Below the pieces are notes generated by a model. It made no database searches. It had not been told where the DNA came from and saw only the letters and a list, made by a program, of their open reading frames with translations. This document shows positions 39,481 through 48,067 of a DNA stretch of 64,000 nucleotides, piece after piece (the first letter of the stretch is position 1; each line of letters starts with the position of its first letter). A program made the position numbers and the translations under genes. This DNA is from Acidovorax sp. FHTAMBA (GTDB lineage Bacteria; Pseudomonadota; Gammaproteobacteria; Burkholderiales; Burkholderiaceae_C): the NCBI RefSeq assembly GCF_038958875.1, contig NZ_CP152407.1, positions 2,673,501 to 2,737,500 on the forward strand. The letters are read 5' to 3'.

Positions 39481-39518
39481 ACCGGTTACATTTGACGGCT
39501 GTTCCCGCCCCGCCCGCC

Positions 39519-40964
39519 ATGCACGCACACACCTTTCTCTGGCACGACTACGAAACCTTTGGCGCCAACACACGGCGTGACCGGCCTGCGCAGTTCGCGG
39601 CCATCCGCACCGATGCCGAGCTGAACGAAATCGGCGAGCCGCTGATGCTGTATTGCCAGCCCGCCAACGACTATCTGCCCGACCCGGTGTCGTGCCTCAT
39701 CACCGGCATCACGCCCCAGCAGTGCCTGGAGCAGGGCGTGCCCGAGCACCAGTTTGCCGCGCGCATCGAGTCCGAGTTTGCGCAGCCCGGCACGATTGGC
39801 GTGGGCTACAACACCATCCGGTTTGACGATGAGATCACGCGCTTCATGTTCTGGCGCAACCTCATCGACCCCTATGCGCGCGAGTGGCAGAACCAGTGCG
39901 GCCGCTGGGACCTGCTGGACGTGGTGCGCATGACCTATGCGCTGCGGCCTGACGGCATCACCTGGCCAAAGAAGGACGACGGCACGCCCAGCTTCAAGCT
40001 CGAACATCTCTCCAAAGCCAACGGTCTGGTGCACGAGGCCGCACACGATGCGCTGTCGGACGTGCGCGCCACCATTGCGCTGGCCCGCCTCATCCGCCAG
40101 CACAACACCAAGCTGTTCGACTTTGCGCTGAGCCTTCACAAGAAGGACCGCGTGGCCGCCGAGCTGCGGCTGCCCGCCACCACAGTCACGGCGCGGGCGT
40201 TTCTGCATGTGTCGGGCATGTTCCCCACCGAGCGTGGCTGCCTGGCCGTGATGTGGCCGCTGGCCAGCCACCCCACCAACAAGAACGAGCTGATCGCCTG
40301 GGACCTGGCCCACGACCCGCGCGAACTGGCCACTTTGAATGTGGAGGACATCCGCCTGCGCATGTTCAGCAAGGCCGATGCGCTGCCCGAGGGCGTCACG
40401 CGCCTGCCCATCAAGACCATCCACCTGAACAAGTCGCCCATGGTGGTGGGCAATGTGAACACGCTCACGCCCGCGCTGGCGCAGCGCTGGGGCATCGACC
40501 TGGCCCAGGCCGCGCAGCACGCCGAGGTGGCGCGCGCGCTGCCCGACATGAGCGGCATCTGGCCGGCGGTGTTTGCCCGCCCGCAAGAACCCGCGCCGGA
40601 TGTGGACCAGGACCTGTACGGCGGTTTTGTGGGCAACAACGACCGGCGCCTGCTGAACGACCTGCGCACCCTGAGCGGCGACCAACTGGCCAAGGCGCGC
40701 GCGCACTTTGACGACCCGCGCCTGGCCGAGCTGCTGTGGCGCTACCGGGCGCGCAACTTTCCGCAGACGCTGTCGCCCGAGGAGCAGGAACGCTGGGAGG
40801 CCCACCGCGCCGCCTGCCTGTTTGACGGGCACGGCGGGGCGCGCACGGTGGAGCAGTTGTTTACCGAAATCGACGAACTCTCGGAGACCGCCGACGACGA
40901 GCGCACGCAGGACATTCTGGGCGCCTTGTACGATTACGCCGAACACATCGCACCGGAAAGGTAG
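39519..40964 (+). CDS. sbcB: Exodeoxyribonuclease I
   Basis: 481-residue single-strand 3'-5' exonuclease (475 in E. coli). The DEDDh active site is visible as FLWHDYETFG (Asp10, Glu12), GYNTIRFDDEITR and HEAAHDALSDVRAT. The block DRPAQFAAIRTDAELNEIGEP is nearly identical to the E. coli protein, and the C-terminal half shows the SH3-like and helical regions ending with LFTEIDELSETADDERTQ. The ATG at 39519 gives the family N-terminus; a TTG nine codons upstream is also open. A family 2 repeat starts two bases after the stop. Confidence 0.95.
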   Translation: MHAHTFLWHDYETFGANTRRDRPAQFAAIRTDAELNEIGEPLMLYCQPANDYLPDPVSCLITGITPQQCLEQGVPEHQFAARIESEFAQPGTIGVGYNTIRFDDEITRFMFWRNLIDPYAREWQNQCGRWDLLDVVRMTYALRPDGITWPKKDDGTPSFKLEHLSKANGLVHEAAHDALSDVRATIALARLIRQHNTKLFDFALSLHKKDRVAAELRLPATTVTARAFLHVSGMFPTERGCLAVMWPLASHPTNKNELIAWDLAHDPRELATLNVEDIRLRMFSKADALPEGVTRLPIKTIHLNKSPMVVGNVNTLTPALAQRWGIDLAQAAQHAEVARALPDMSGIWPAVFARPQEPAPDVDQDLYGGFVGNNDRRLLNDLRTLSGDQLAKARAHFDDPRLAELLWRYRARNFPQTLSPEEQERWEAHRAACLFDGHGGARTVEQLFTEIDELSETADDERTQDILGALYDYAEHIAPER

Positions 40965-40965
40965 C

Positions 40966-41046
40966 CCCCCTGAGGCGCTGCGCGCCTTCCCCCCTGGGGG
41001 GGACGCACCCGGTGGCCTGGCAGAGCCAGTTCCACGGGTGCGCTGG
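40966..41046 (+). repeat. Dispersed long repeat, family 2, copy 1
   Basis: CCCCCTGAGGCGCTGCGCG, then CCTTCCCCCC paired with GGGGGGGACG, then CGCACCCGGTGGCCTGGCAG and AGCCAGTTCCACGGG. The same blocks in the same order occur at 48644 and 49571. It fills most of the gap between sbcB and the trans-sulfuration gene. Confidence 0.75.
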
Positions 41047-41120
41047 CGTTAAGGGCGCGCCGGTATATATCGTCCCGCCTTGCACGTAGACCAGATGAAA
41101 CAGAGCAGCCGCAGATTTTT

Positions 41121-42362
41121 ATGACGACACCGCAGAACCACAGTTTCACCACCCAGATCGTGCACGCCGACCGCCTGGGCGGCGCCGAGCAGGGGGCCAT
41201 CCACAAGCCCATCCACACCTCGGTGCAGTACGGCTACGAGAAGGTCGAGGACCTGATCGCCGTGTTCCAGGGCACGGCCAAGGGCGGCTTCAACTACGCA
41301 CGCCAGGGCACGCCCACCACGGCGGCGCTGGAGGCCAAGATCACGCAGATGGAGCGCGGGCATGGCTCCATCGTCTTCTCCACCGGCATGGCGGGTATTT
41401 GCGCGGTGTTCCTCACGCTGCTCAAGGCGGGCGACCATCTGGTGGCCAGCCAGTTCGTGTTTGGCAACACCAACAGCGTGTTCGGCACGCTGGCCGACCT
41501 GGGCATTGAAGTGACTACGGTGGACGTGACCGACGCCGCCAACGTGGCCGCCGCGCTGCGCCCCAACACCCGCATGGTGTTTGTGGAGACCATTGCCAAC
41601 CCCGGCACGCAGATCCCCGACCTGGAAGGCATTGGCGCACTGTGCCAGCAACGTGGCGTGCTGTACGTGGTGGACAACACCGTGGCTTCGCCCTACCTGT
41701 TCCGCGCGGCCACGGTGGGTGCGGGCCTGGTGGTCAACTCGCTCACCAAGAGCATTGGCGGGCAGGGCGATGCACTGGGCGGCGCCATCACCGACACGGG
41801 TCTGTTCGACTGGTCGGGCTACCCCAACATCTTTGCGGCCTACCGCAAGGGTGATGCCAAGAGCTGGGGCCTGCAGCAGATACGAAAGAAGGGCCTGCGC
41901 GACATGGGCGGCACGCTGTCGTCGCACGCAGCCCACCAGCTGGCCTTGGGCGCGGAGACGTTGGCGCTGCGCATGGACCGCACCAGTGCCACCGCCCTGG
42001 CGCTGGCCCAGTGGCTTCAGAAGCACCCGGCCGTCTCGCGCGTGCTGTACCCCATGCTGCCCTCGCACCCGCAGCACGCGTATGCGCGCAAGCACCTCAA
42101 GGCGGGCTCGTGGCTGCTGTCGTTCGAGCTGCGCAACCCCGACCAGTGCCTGGCCGTTTGCAATCGCCTGCAGCTGCCCATCAAGGCCACGGGGTTGGCC
42201 GACACGCGCACGCTGATCATCCCGGTGGCGCACACCATTTTCTGGGAGGCCGGCCCTGCCGTGCGCGCTGCCATGGGCATGGGCGACGGCATGATCCGCG
42301 TGTCCGTGGGCCTGGAAGAGGTGGAAGACCTGCTGGCCGACTTTGAGCAGGCGCTGGGCTGA
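41121..42362 (+). CDS. Cys/Met metabolism PLP-dependent enzyme (cystathionine gamma-synthase family)
   Basis: 413-residue trans-sulfuration enzyme. Lys210 in VVNSLTKSIGGQGDALGG binds PLP, Asp185 in VVDNTVASPYL contacts the pyridine nitrogen, and FNYARQGTPTTAALE holds the Tyr/Arg of the neighbouring subunit. The C-terminal block (VAHTIFWEAGPAVRAAMGM, GMIRVSVGLEEVEDL) fits this group. It could be a cystathionine gamma-synthase, gamma-lyase or O-acyl-homoserine sulfhydrylase; sequence alone does not decide. The gap before it (repeat copy, then about 70 bases) shows no SAM riboswitch. Confidence 0.88.
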   Translation: MTTPQNHSFTTQIVHADRLGGAEQGAIHKPIHTSVQYGYEKVEDLIAVFQGTAKGGFNYARQGTPTTAALEAKITQMERGHGSIVFSTGMAGICAVFLTLLKAGDHLVASQFVFGNTNSVFGTLADLGIEVTTVDVTDAANVAAALRPNTRMVFVETIANPGTQIPDLEGIGALCQQRGVLYVVDNTVASPYLFRAATVGAGLVVNSLTKSIGGQGDALGGAITDTGLFDWSGYPNIFAAYRKGDAKSWGLQQIRKKGLRDMGGTLSSHAAHQLALGAETLALRMDRTSATALALAQWLQKHPAVSRVLYPMLPSHPQHAYARKHLKAGSWLLSFELRNPDQCLAVCNRLQLPIKATGLADTRTLIIPVAHTIFWEAGPAVRAAMGMGDGMIRVSVGLEEVEDLLADFEQALG

Positions 42363-44060
42363 TCACTTTTCAGGTACCAGCGCTGGCAGCGCCGCCAGGT
42401 GCTGGCCGGCCTTGTAGCCCTGCTCCACGGCGCGGCGCAGGTCGCTGAGCTGGGCCAGCCAGTCCACCGCCGCGGCCACGTCCACCGTGCCGCCCGCGCC
42501 TGCCTGCAGCAGCGCGGCTTTGGCGGCCTGGTAACGCTCCTCGAAGGCGTTGTGGGCCTCCTCCGCCAGCCAGGTACCGCCCGCTTCGTCTGAAGCAAAG
42601 AAATCCAGCGCCGCCGTAAACACCGGGACCACGCAGGTCAGCAGTGCGTCGTGTGCCCCCGTGGCAGGCGCGGCGGGGGCCCAAGGGATGGTCACGGCGG
42701 GCACGGGCGGGCGCAGCGTGTGCACGGCCTGCTGGCCCACGTGGTGCATCACGCGCGCCAGCGTGTCGAAATAGGTGGCAATGCGCAGCAGCTCGGGCAG
42801 CTGCCGTGCCACGTCCTGCGGCATGGGCTGGCGGCTCACCTCGCTCACGAAAGCGCCTATCTGGCTTTGCAGCTGCTCCACCGTCTGCAGCTGGCGCGCC
42901 AGCCGCGCGTCGGACTGCGGCGCGGGTGCGGGCCAGTGCAGGGTCACCGGGTTCAGCCGCGCGGAGTCGGACGCCAGCCGCAGCGCACAGTGGCCCAGGT
43001 GGGCCAGCTCGCGGCGCAGGGCCTGCAGGGCCAGCTCGGGCACGGCGGCCACGTTGTGGTCCAGGTAGCGGGCGCGGGCGGCATCTTCCTCGGCCGAGCG
43101 GAAACGCACCAGCAGAAAGCGCACCAGCGGCCCCGACAGCGGCCACATCAGCAGCACGCCCAGCGCGTTGAAGCTGGTGTGAAACAGCACAAGCTGCGTC
43201 ACCACATCGCCGTTGCCGGTCAGCCAGACCCCCAGCCCATGGATCAACCGCAGCAGCGGTGACAGCAGCACCATCGCGACCACGGCGGTGACCACGTTGA
43301 ACAGCACATGCGCCGCCGCCAGCCGCCGCGCATTGGACGTGGCGCCGATGGCGGCCAGGATGCCGGTGAGCGTGGTGCCCACGTTGGCGCCAATCACCAT
43401 GGCCGCGCCCGCCTCCACGGGCAGCATGCCGCCCGCCACGGCGGTGAGCACCAGCGCGAGGGTGGCCGACGAGGCCTGCAGCACGATGGTGAGCAGCAGA
43501 CCCATCAGCACGGCCAGCGCCATGCTGGCCCCGTCGGTGCCGAAGGCCGGCAGCGACTGCGGGCCCAGCCCTTCGAAGCCGTCCTTGAGCAGGTCGATGC
43601 CCAGAAACAGCACACCAAACCCCGCGAGCGACGTGCCCAAAGCACCGCGCCGCGTACCCTCGCCCGTGAGCTTGAGCGCCATGCCCACGCCGATGAAGGG
43701 TAGGGCGAAGGCGTCAATCTTGAAATTGAAGCCGATGGCCGCCACCAGCCAGCCCGTGACGGACGAACCCAGGTTGGAGCCGAACACCACCCACAACGCC
43801 GAGGTGAAGGACAGCAGCCCCGCGTTGACAAAACCGATGGCCGCAACCGTCATGGCCGTGGACGACTGCATCAGCGCCGTGAGCAGAACGCCCGTGAACA
43901 GACCGTGCAGACGGGTGCGCGTCCAGGCGGCGAGGATGCGCTCCAGCGCCCGGCCTGCCGCCACCTTGAGACCGTCGGTCAGCATGGTCATCCCCAGCAG
44001 GAACAGGCCGATGCCGCCCAGCAGCGTGGCGCCAAGTAAAAGGGGAGACGTGGATGGCAT
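42363..44060 (-). CDS. Na/Pi cotransporter family protein with PhoU-like C-terminus
   Basis: 565 residues. The N-terminal half (about 1-320) has eight or so membrane segments with two inverted Na/Pi-cotransport repeats, marked by LMQSSTAMTVAAIGFVNAG and VLQASSATLALVLTAVAGG. The C-terminal half (about 330-560) is soluble, helical and PhoU-like (LAHLGHCALRLASDS, LRIATYFDTLARVMHHVGQQ). E. coli YjbB has the same layout and exports phosphate. The gene abuts the trans-sulfuration gene stop-to-stop with no gap, and is divergent from the kinase gene. Confidence 0.9.
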   Translation of the reverse strand: MPSTSPLLLGATLLGGIGLFLLGMTMLTDGLKVAAGRALERILAAWTRTRLHGLFTGVLLTALMQSSTAMTVAAIGFVNAGLLSFTSALWVVFGSNLGSSVTGWLVAAIGFNFKIDAFALPFIGVGMALKLTGEGTRRGALGTSLAGFGVLFLGIDLLKDGFEGLGPQSLPAFGTDGASMALAVLMGLLLTIVLQASSATLALVLTAVAGGMLPVEAGAAMVIGANVGTTLTGILAAIGATSNARRLAAAHVLFNVVTAVVAMVLLSPLLRLIHGLGVWLTGNGDVVTQLVLFHTSFNALGVLLMWPLSGPLVRFLLVRFRSAEEDAARARYLDHNVAAVPELALQALRRELAHLGHCALRLASDSARLNPVTLHWPAPAPQSDARLARQLQTVEQLQSQIGAFVSEVSRQPMPQDVARQLPELLRIATYFDTLARVMHHVGQQAVHTLRPPVPAVTIPWAPAAPATGAHDALLTCVVPVFTAALDFFASDEAGGTWLAEEAHNAFEERYQAAKAALLQAGAGGTVDVAAAVDWLAQLSDLRRAVEQGYKAGQHLAALPALVPEK

Positions 44061-44081
44061 GGTGTCGATGCTATCAACAAA

Positions 44082-44130
44082 ATAGCTGTAGGCGCTTTAT
44101 GGACGGGCGCTGGAGCCTCTTTTGGCATGC
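44082..44130 (+). repeat. Dispersed hairpin repeat, family 1, copy F
   Basis: AAAATAGCTGTAGGCGC, the loop TTTATGGACGG, then GCGCTGGAGCC, then TTTTGGCATG. It lies entirely in the 5'-to-5' gap between the Na/Pi transporter and the kinase, so one of the two promoters must sit in or beside it. Confidence 0.7.
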
Positions 44131-44159
44131 AATTGACTGCATTTGCCACAATGGCGCCC

Positions 44160-45485
44160 ATGTCCTCACCGCAGCACACCCCCGCCACCATCGGAAAGTA
44201 CCGTATCGAACGCGAACTGGGCCGGGGCGCCAGCGGCATCGTTTTTTTGGGGCTGGATGGTTTCCGGGGCCGCAAAGTCGCCATCAAACAGACCCATGCC
44301 CACCTGCTCAAGCAGCCCGAGCTGGCCGAGCGCTACCGCAAGCTGCTGCGCAACGAGGCCGCGCTGTCGGGCCGCCTGCGTCACCCCAACATCGTGCGCC
44401 TGCTGGATGCCGATGAAGAAGCGCTGCCGCCGTATCTGGTGCTCGAATATGTGGACGGCCAGCCGCTGTCCGACTTTGCAACGCCCGACACCCTGCTGCC
44501 CGTGCCGCAGGTGCTGGACATCGCCTTCAAGTGCTGCAACGCGCTCGAATACGCCTGCCACGAGGGCCTGGTGCACCGCGACATCAAGCCCGCCAACCTC
44601 ATGCTGGCGCGCGGCGGCGATGTGAAGCTGACCGACTTTGGCGCCGCCCTCTCTCTGCGCAGCGACGCGACGCAGCTCTCGGGCCTGGTCGGTTCGCCGT
44701 CGTACATGTCGCCCGAACAGGTGCGCGAGCAGGATCTCACCCACCACAGCGACATGTTCTCGCTGGCCGTGGTGGTGTACGAGCTGCTCACCGGCCGCCG
44801 CCCTTTTGATGGCGACACCGACTTCGCCACGCTCTACAAGATCAGCCACGAAGCCCCCACACCGCCCAGCCTGTTGCGCGCATCGCTGCCAGCGCATGTG
44901 GACGAGGTGCTGCTGCGCGCGCTGGCCAAGGAGCCCGCCGACCGCTTTGCCACCTGGGCCGACTTTGCCCAGGCGCTGCTGGCGGCCCACCGGGGCCTGC
45001 CGCGCCAGCGCTCGCAAGACACTGAGGCCGAGCGCTTTGCCGCCCTGCGTGCGCTGCCGTTTTTTGCAGACTTTCACGACGTCGCGCTGTGGGAGCTCAT
45101 GCGCCTTGGCAGCTGGCGCCGGCTGGAGCAAGGCACCGTGCTGATGCGCGAGAACACGCCCGGCGACTCGTTTTGCATCCTCATCGAAGGCCAGGTGGCC
45201 GTCAGCCGCCAGGGCTGGAACTTGAGCACGCTGGGCCCTGGCGTCACGCTGGGCGAGATGACCTACCTGCGCCCCGACAACCGCACCCGCACCGCCACCG
45301 CCGTGGCCGAGACCGAGGTGCTGGTGCTCAAGGTGCGCAACCCCGCGCTGCGCGAGGCGTCGGAAGATCTGCAGTCGCGCTTTGACAAGGCGTTCATCAA
45401 GCTGCTGGTAGGGCGGTTGATTGCCACCAACGAGCAGCTGGCTGAGTGGGAGCTGGTGGCGGCGCCGGGGCCTGCCGGTGGCTGA
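44160..45485 (+). CDS. Serine/threonine protein kinase fused to a cyclic-nucleotide-binding domain
   Basis: 441 residues. A Hanks-type kinase domain fills about 13-275: glycine loop LGRGASGIVFLG, Lys43 (VAIKQ), catalytic HRDIKPAN at 139-146, DFG at 159-161 and SPE at 184-186. From about 295 a cNMP-binding domain follows (LPFFADFHDVALWELM), with LGEMTYL and NRTRTATAV resembling the phosphate-binding cassette (Glu and Arg present). No membrane segment, so it is cytoplasmic; the cNMP domain probably controls the kinase. The ATG at 44160 was preferred; ATGs at 44151 and 44127 are also in frame, the latter inside repeat copy F. Confidence 0.9.
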   Translation: MSSPQHTPATIGKYRIERELGRGASGIVFLGLDGFRGRKVAIKQTHAHLLKQPELAERYRKLLRNEAALSGRLRHPNIVRLLDADEEALPPYLVLEYVDGQPLSDFATPDTLLPVPQVLDIAFKCCNALEYACHEGLVHRDIKPANLMLARGGDVKLTDFGAALSLRSDATQLSGLVGSPSYMSPEQVREQDLTHHSDMFSLAVVVYELLTGRRPFDGDTDFATLYKISHEAPTPPSLLRASLPAHVDEVLLRALAKEPADRFATWADFAQALLAAHRGLPRQRSQDTEAERFAALRALPFFADFHDVALWELMRLGSWRRLEQGTVLMRENTPGDSFCILIEGQVAVSRQGWNLSTLGPGVTLGEMTYLRPDNRTRTATAVAETEVLVLKVRNPALREASEDLQSRFDKAFIKLLVGRLIATNEQLAEWELVAAPGPAGG

Positions 45486-45499
45486 GGCTTAAGTTGCAA

Positions 45500-45551
45500 T
45501 TTAATTGATAGCTGCTCGCGCTTACCTCATAAGCGCGAACGGCCTATTTCA
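45500..45551 (+). repeat. Dispersed hairpin repeat, family 1, copy G
   Basis: TTGATAGCTGCT, then a perfect hairpin CGCGCTTA (45517-45524) / TAAGCGCG (45530-45537) with loop CCTCA, then AACGGCCTATTTC. It is between the converging stops of the kinase and the SpmA-SpmB gene. Confidence 0.8.
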
Positions 45552-46778
45552 TCCAAAAAACCGGTAGCACACCATGATGGCGGCGATCACGCCCGCCAAT
45601 TCGGCGAGGAGCGCGCAGCCCACGGCGTGCCTGGCGCGGTGAATGCCCACGGCACCAAAGTACACGGCCAGCACATAAAAGGTGGTTTCCGTGCTGCCCT
45701 GCACGGTGGCGGCGGCCAGGGCGGCGAAGCTGTCCACGCCCTGGGTCTGCATGGTTTCGATGAGCATGGCGCGCGCCGCGCTGCCTGAAAACGGCTTGAC
45801 CAAGGCGGTGGGCAGTGCGTCCACAAACCTTGCGTCGGCGCCCAGCGTGGTCACGCACCAGCGGATGCCATCGAGCACATACCCCAGCGCCCCCGAGGCG
45901 CGGAACACGCCCACCGCGCACAGCATGGCCACCAGGTAGGGCAGCAGGCCCTTGGCCACGTCAAAGCCTTCGCGGGCGCCGTCGATGAAGGCCTCGTACA
46001 CCGGCACCTTGCGCCATGCGCCCAGCGCCACAAACAGCACGATCAGCGCGAACAGGGTGAGGTTGCCCAGCAGAGAGGACAGGGATGCGAGTGCGGCGGT
46101 GCTGAGCGTGGTGAGCAACGCCATGAAGCCCGCCAGGCCCAGCGCCACGGGCAGCAGGTAGGCCAGCACCACGGGGCTCCACAGCGGCAGGCGCTGCACC
46201 ACGGCCACGCTCAGCAGCCCCACCAGGGTGGATGCGGACGTGGCCAGCAGGATAGGCAGAAAGACCAGCGTCGGATCAGGCGCACCCTGCTGCATGCGGT
46301 ACATGAAGATGGTGACCGGCAGCAGCGTGAGCGAGGATGCGTTGAGCACCAGGAACAGGATCTGCGCGTTGGTGGCGGTGTCGGGCTCGGGGTTCAGCTC
46401 TTGCAGCGCCTTCATGGCCTTCAGGCCGATGGGCGTGGCAGCGTTGTCCAGCCCGAGGGCGTTGGCGGCAAAGTTCAGCGTGATCAGCCCCAGCGAAGGG
46501 TGGCCGCGCGGCACGCCGGGCATGAGCGCGGCAAACAGCGGCGCCAGCCAGCGCGCCAGTGCGTCCACCAGGCCCGCCTTCTCGGCAATGCGCAAGAAAC
46601 CCAGCCACAGCGTGAGCGTGCCAAACAGCAGCACCATCACCTCGACCGAGAGCTTGGCCATCTGGAACAGCGCCTGCACCATGGCCGAAAAGATGTCGGC
46701 ATTGCCACCCACCAGCCACTGGGCTAACGCGGCCACCGCCGCTGTAATGAAGAAACCGAGCCACAGGGTGTTGAGCAT
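45549..46778 (-). CDS. Fused SpmA-SpmB (nucleoside recognition domain) membrane protein
   Basis: 409 residues with about ten membrane segments. The N-terminal half resembles spore maturation protein A (EVMVLLFGTLTLWLGFLRIAEKAG, LGLITLNFAANALGLDNAATPIGLKAM). The C-terminal half, from about 230, resembles SpmB (EGFDVAKGLLPYLVAMLCAVGVFRASGAL, KPFSGSAARAMLIE, GSTETTFYVLAVYFGAVGI). In Bacillus these are two genes; here they are one polypeptide of the summed length. This is not a spore former, so the Bacillus role does not apply; both halves belong to the nucleoside-recognition/Gate family of unknown substrate. Confidence 0.88.
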   Translation of the reverse strand: MLNTLWLGFFITAAVAALAQWLVGGNADIFSAMVQALFQMAKLSVEVMVLLFGTLTLWLGFLRIAEKAGLVDALARWLAPLFAALMPGVPRGHPSLGLITLNFAANALGLDNAATPIGLKAMKALQELNPEPDTATNAQILFLVLNASSLTLLPVTIFMYRMQQGAPDPTLVFLPILLATSASTLVGLLSVAVVQRLPLWSPVVLAYLLPVALGLAGFMALLTTLSTAALASLSSLLGNLTLFALIVLFVALGAWRKVPVYEAFIDGAREGFDVAKGLLPYLVAMLCAVGVFRASGALGYVLDGIRWCVTTLGADARFVDALPTALVKPFSGSAARAMLIETMQTQGVDSFAALAAATVQGSTETTFYVLAVYFGAVGIHRARHAVGCALLAELAGVIAAIMVCYRFFG

Positions 46779-46993
46779 GGGAGAGATTCAGAGGCGAGGG
46801 CGCCCGGCGGGCAGGCTGCCGAGGTTACACGCTGGCCCACCGGGCGCCGCGCACATGTACCCCGTTTGGCACCGCCACGACAGCGACAGGGTCGTCTGAA
46901 CGCGATGGCCGCATGGCCGCGGGTAAACTATAGGGTTTTGCCGCGCGGAGCGACCCACGGCAAACATCCTTCCAACATACACAAAGGTAACCC

Positions 46994-47707
46994 ATGGGCG
47001 CGCAGTGGAAAGCAAAAGGCAAGGCACAGGTGGCCGACGCCAAGGGCAAGCTGTTTGGCAAGCTGGTCAAGGAAATCACCGTGGCCGCGCGTGGCGGTGC
47101 CGACCCGGCCAGCAATGCACGCCTGCGCCTGGTGGTGGAGCAGGCCCGCAAGGCGTCGATGCCCAAGGACACACTGGAGCGCGCCATCAAGAAGGGCTCC
47201 GGCACCGGGGCCGATGCCGTCAACTACGAGCGAGTGATCTATGAAGGCTTTGCGCCGCACCAGGTGGCGGTGATGGTCGAATGCCTGACCGACAACGTCA
47301 AGCGCACGGCGCCCGAAATGCGCGTGCTGTTCCGCAAGGGCCAGCTGGGCACGTCGGGCTCGGTGGCCTGGGATTTTGACCATGTCGGCATGATCGAAGC
47401 CGAGCCTGCCGTGGCAGGTGCCGACCCCGAAGAGGCCGCGATCGAAGCCGGTGCGCAGGACTGCGAACCCGGCGATGAAGCCGGCACCACCACCTTCTGG
47501 ACCGACCCGGCTGAGCTGGACCTGGTAAGCCGCGCGCTGCCCGCCCATGGCTTCACCGTGCTGTCGGCCAAGCTGGGCTACAAGCCCAAGAACCCGGTGA
47601 ACCCCGCCAACCTGACGGCCGAGCAGCTGGAGGAGGTCGAGAACTTCCTGGCCGCCATCGATTCGAACGACGACGTGCAGAACGTGTTTGTGAGCCTGGG
47701 TGGCTGA
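46994..47707 (+). CDS. YebC/PmpR family DNA-binding regulator (TACO1-like)
   Basis: 237-residue YebC/PmpR/TACO1 family protein. The N-terminus starts MGAQWKAKGKAQVADAKGKLFGKLVKEI, then PASNARLRLVVEQARKASMPKDTLERAI and YERVIYEGFAPHQVAVMVE. Members act as transcription regulators or assist ribosomes on proline-rich stretches. The MGAQWKAKGK start marks the YeeN-like subgroup rather than the ruvC-linked YebC. A ribosome binding site AAAGGTAACCC precedes the ATG. The 215 bases before it contain an AT-rich TAAACTATAG that could be a -10. Confidence 0.9.
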   Translation: MGAQWKAKGKAQVADAKGKLFGKLVKEITVAARGGADPASNARLRLVVEQARKASMPKDTLERAIKKGSGTGADAVNYERVIYEGFAPHQVAVMVECLTDNVKRTAPEMRVLFRKGQLGTSGSVAWDFDHVGMIEAEPAVAGADPEEAAIEAGAQDCEPGDEAGTTTFWTDPAELDLVSRALPAHGFTVLSAKLGYKPKNPVNPANLTAEQLEEVENFLAAIDSNDDVQNVFVSLGG

Positions 47708-47770
47708 CGCGGTTCCACTGGCACCACCAGCGACTGATTTGCAGCCTTTGAAGTACGAACCCACTTTGTC

Positions 47771-48067
47771 ATGACGGCAGACCACTACGCAGCCCTCGGG
47801 CTGGCGGCCAACGCGTCGCTGACAGACATCAAGAAGGCCTTTCGCCAGAAAGCCTCGTTCTACCACCCCGACCGCAATACGGCCAGCGACGCCGCGCAGC
47901 GCTTTGCCGAGGTGCAAAAGGCCTATGAAGTACTGTCCGACGACGACGCCCGCCAGGCCTATGACGACAACCGCCGCCGCAACCTGCTGGACGACCCGCT
48001 GCAGACCGCCCAGGAGATCTGGCAGGCCTACAGCACGCGCATTCTTTCCAATCCTTCTGCCCTGTGA
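47771..48067 (+). CDS. J-domain protein
   Basis: 98 residues. Nearly all of it is a J domain (residues 4-68) with HPD at 32-34, EVQKAYEVLSDDDARQAYDDNRR being the helix IV end. A short tail (about 69-98, LLDDPLQTAQEIWQAYSTRI) follows. There is no Gly/Phe region, zinc finger or client domain, so it is a minimal Hsp70 co-chaperone. Its TGA overlaps the GTG start of the next gene, so the two are coupled. Confidence 0.9.
   Translation: MTADHYAALGLAANASLTDIKKAFRQKASFYHPDRNTASDAAQRFAEVQKAYEVLSDDDARQAYDDNRRRNLLDDPLQTAQEIWQAYSTRILSNPSAL

Noticed and set aside
41047..41120. A possible SAM riboswitch before the trans-sulfuration gene.
   Set aside because: Too short, and no paired stems or conserved core is visible.
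45549..46778. Sporulation function implied by SpmA/SpmB similarity.
   Set aside because: Every other gene indicates a Gram-negative betaproteobacterium (BamD, lipoproteins, ISC, ClpS), which does not sporulate.
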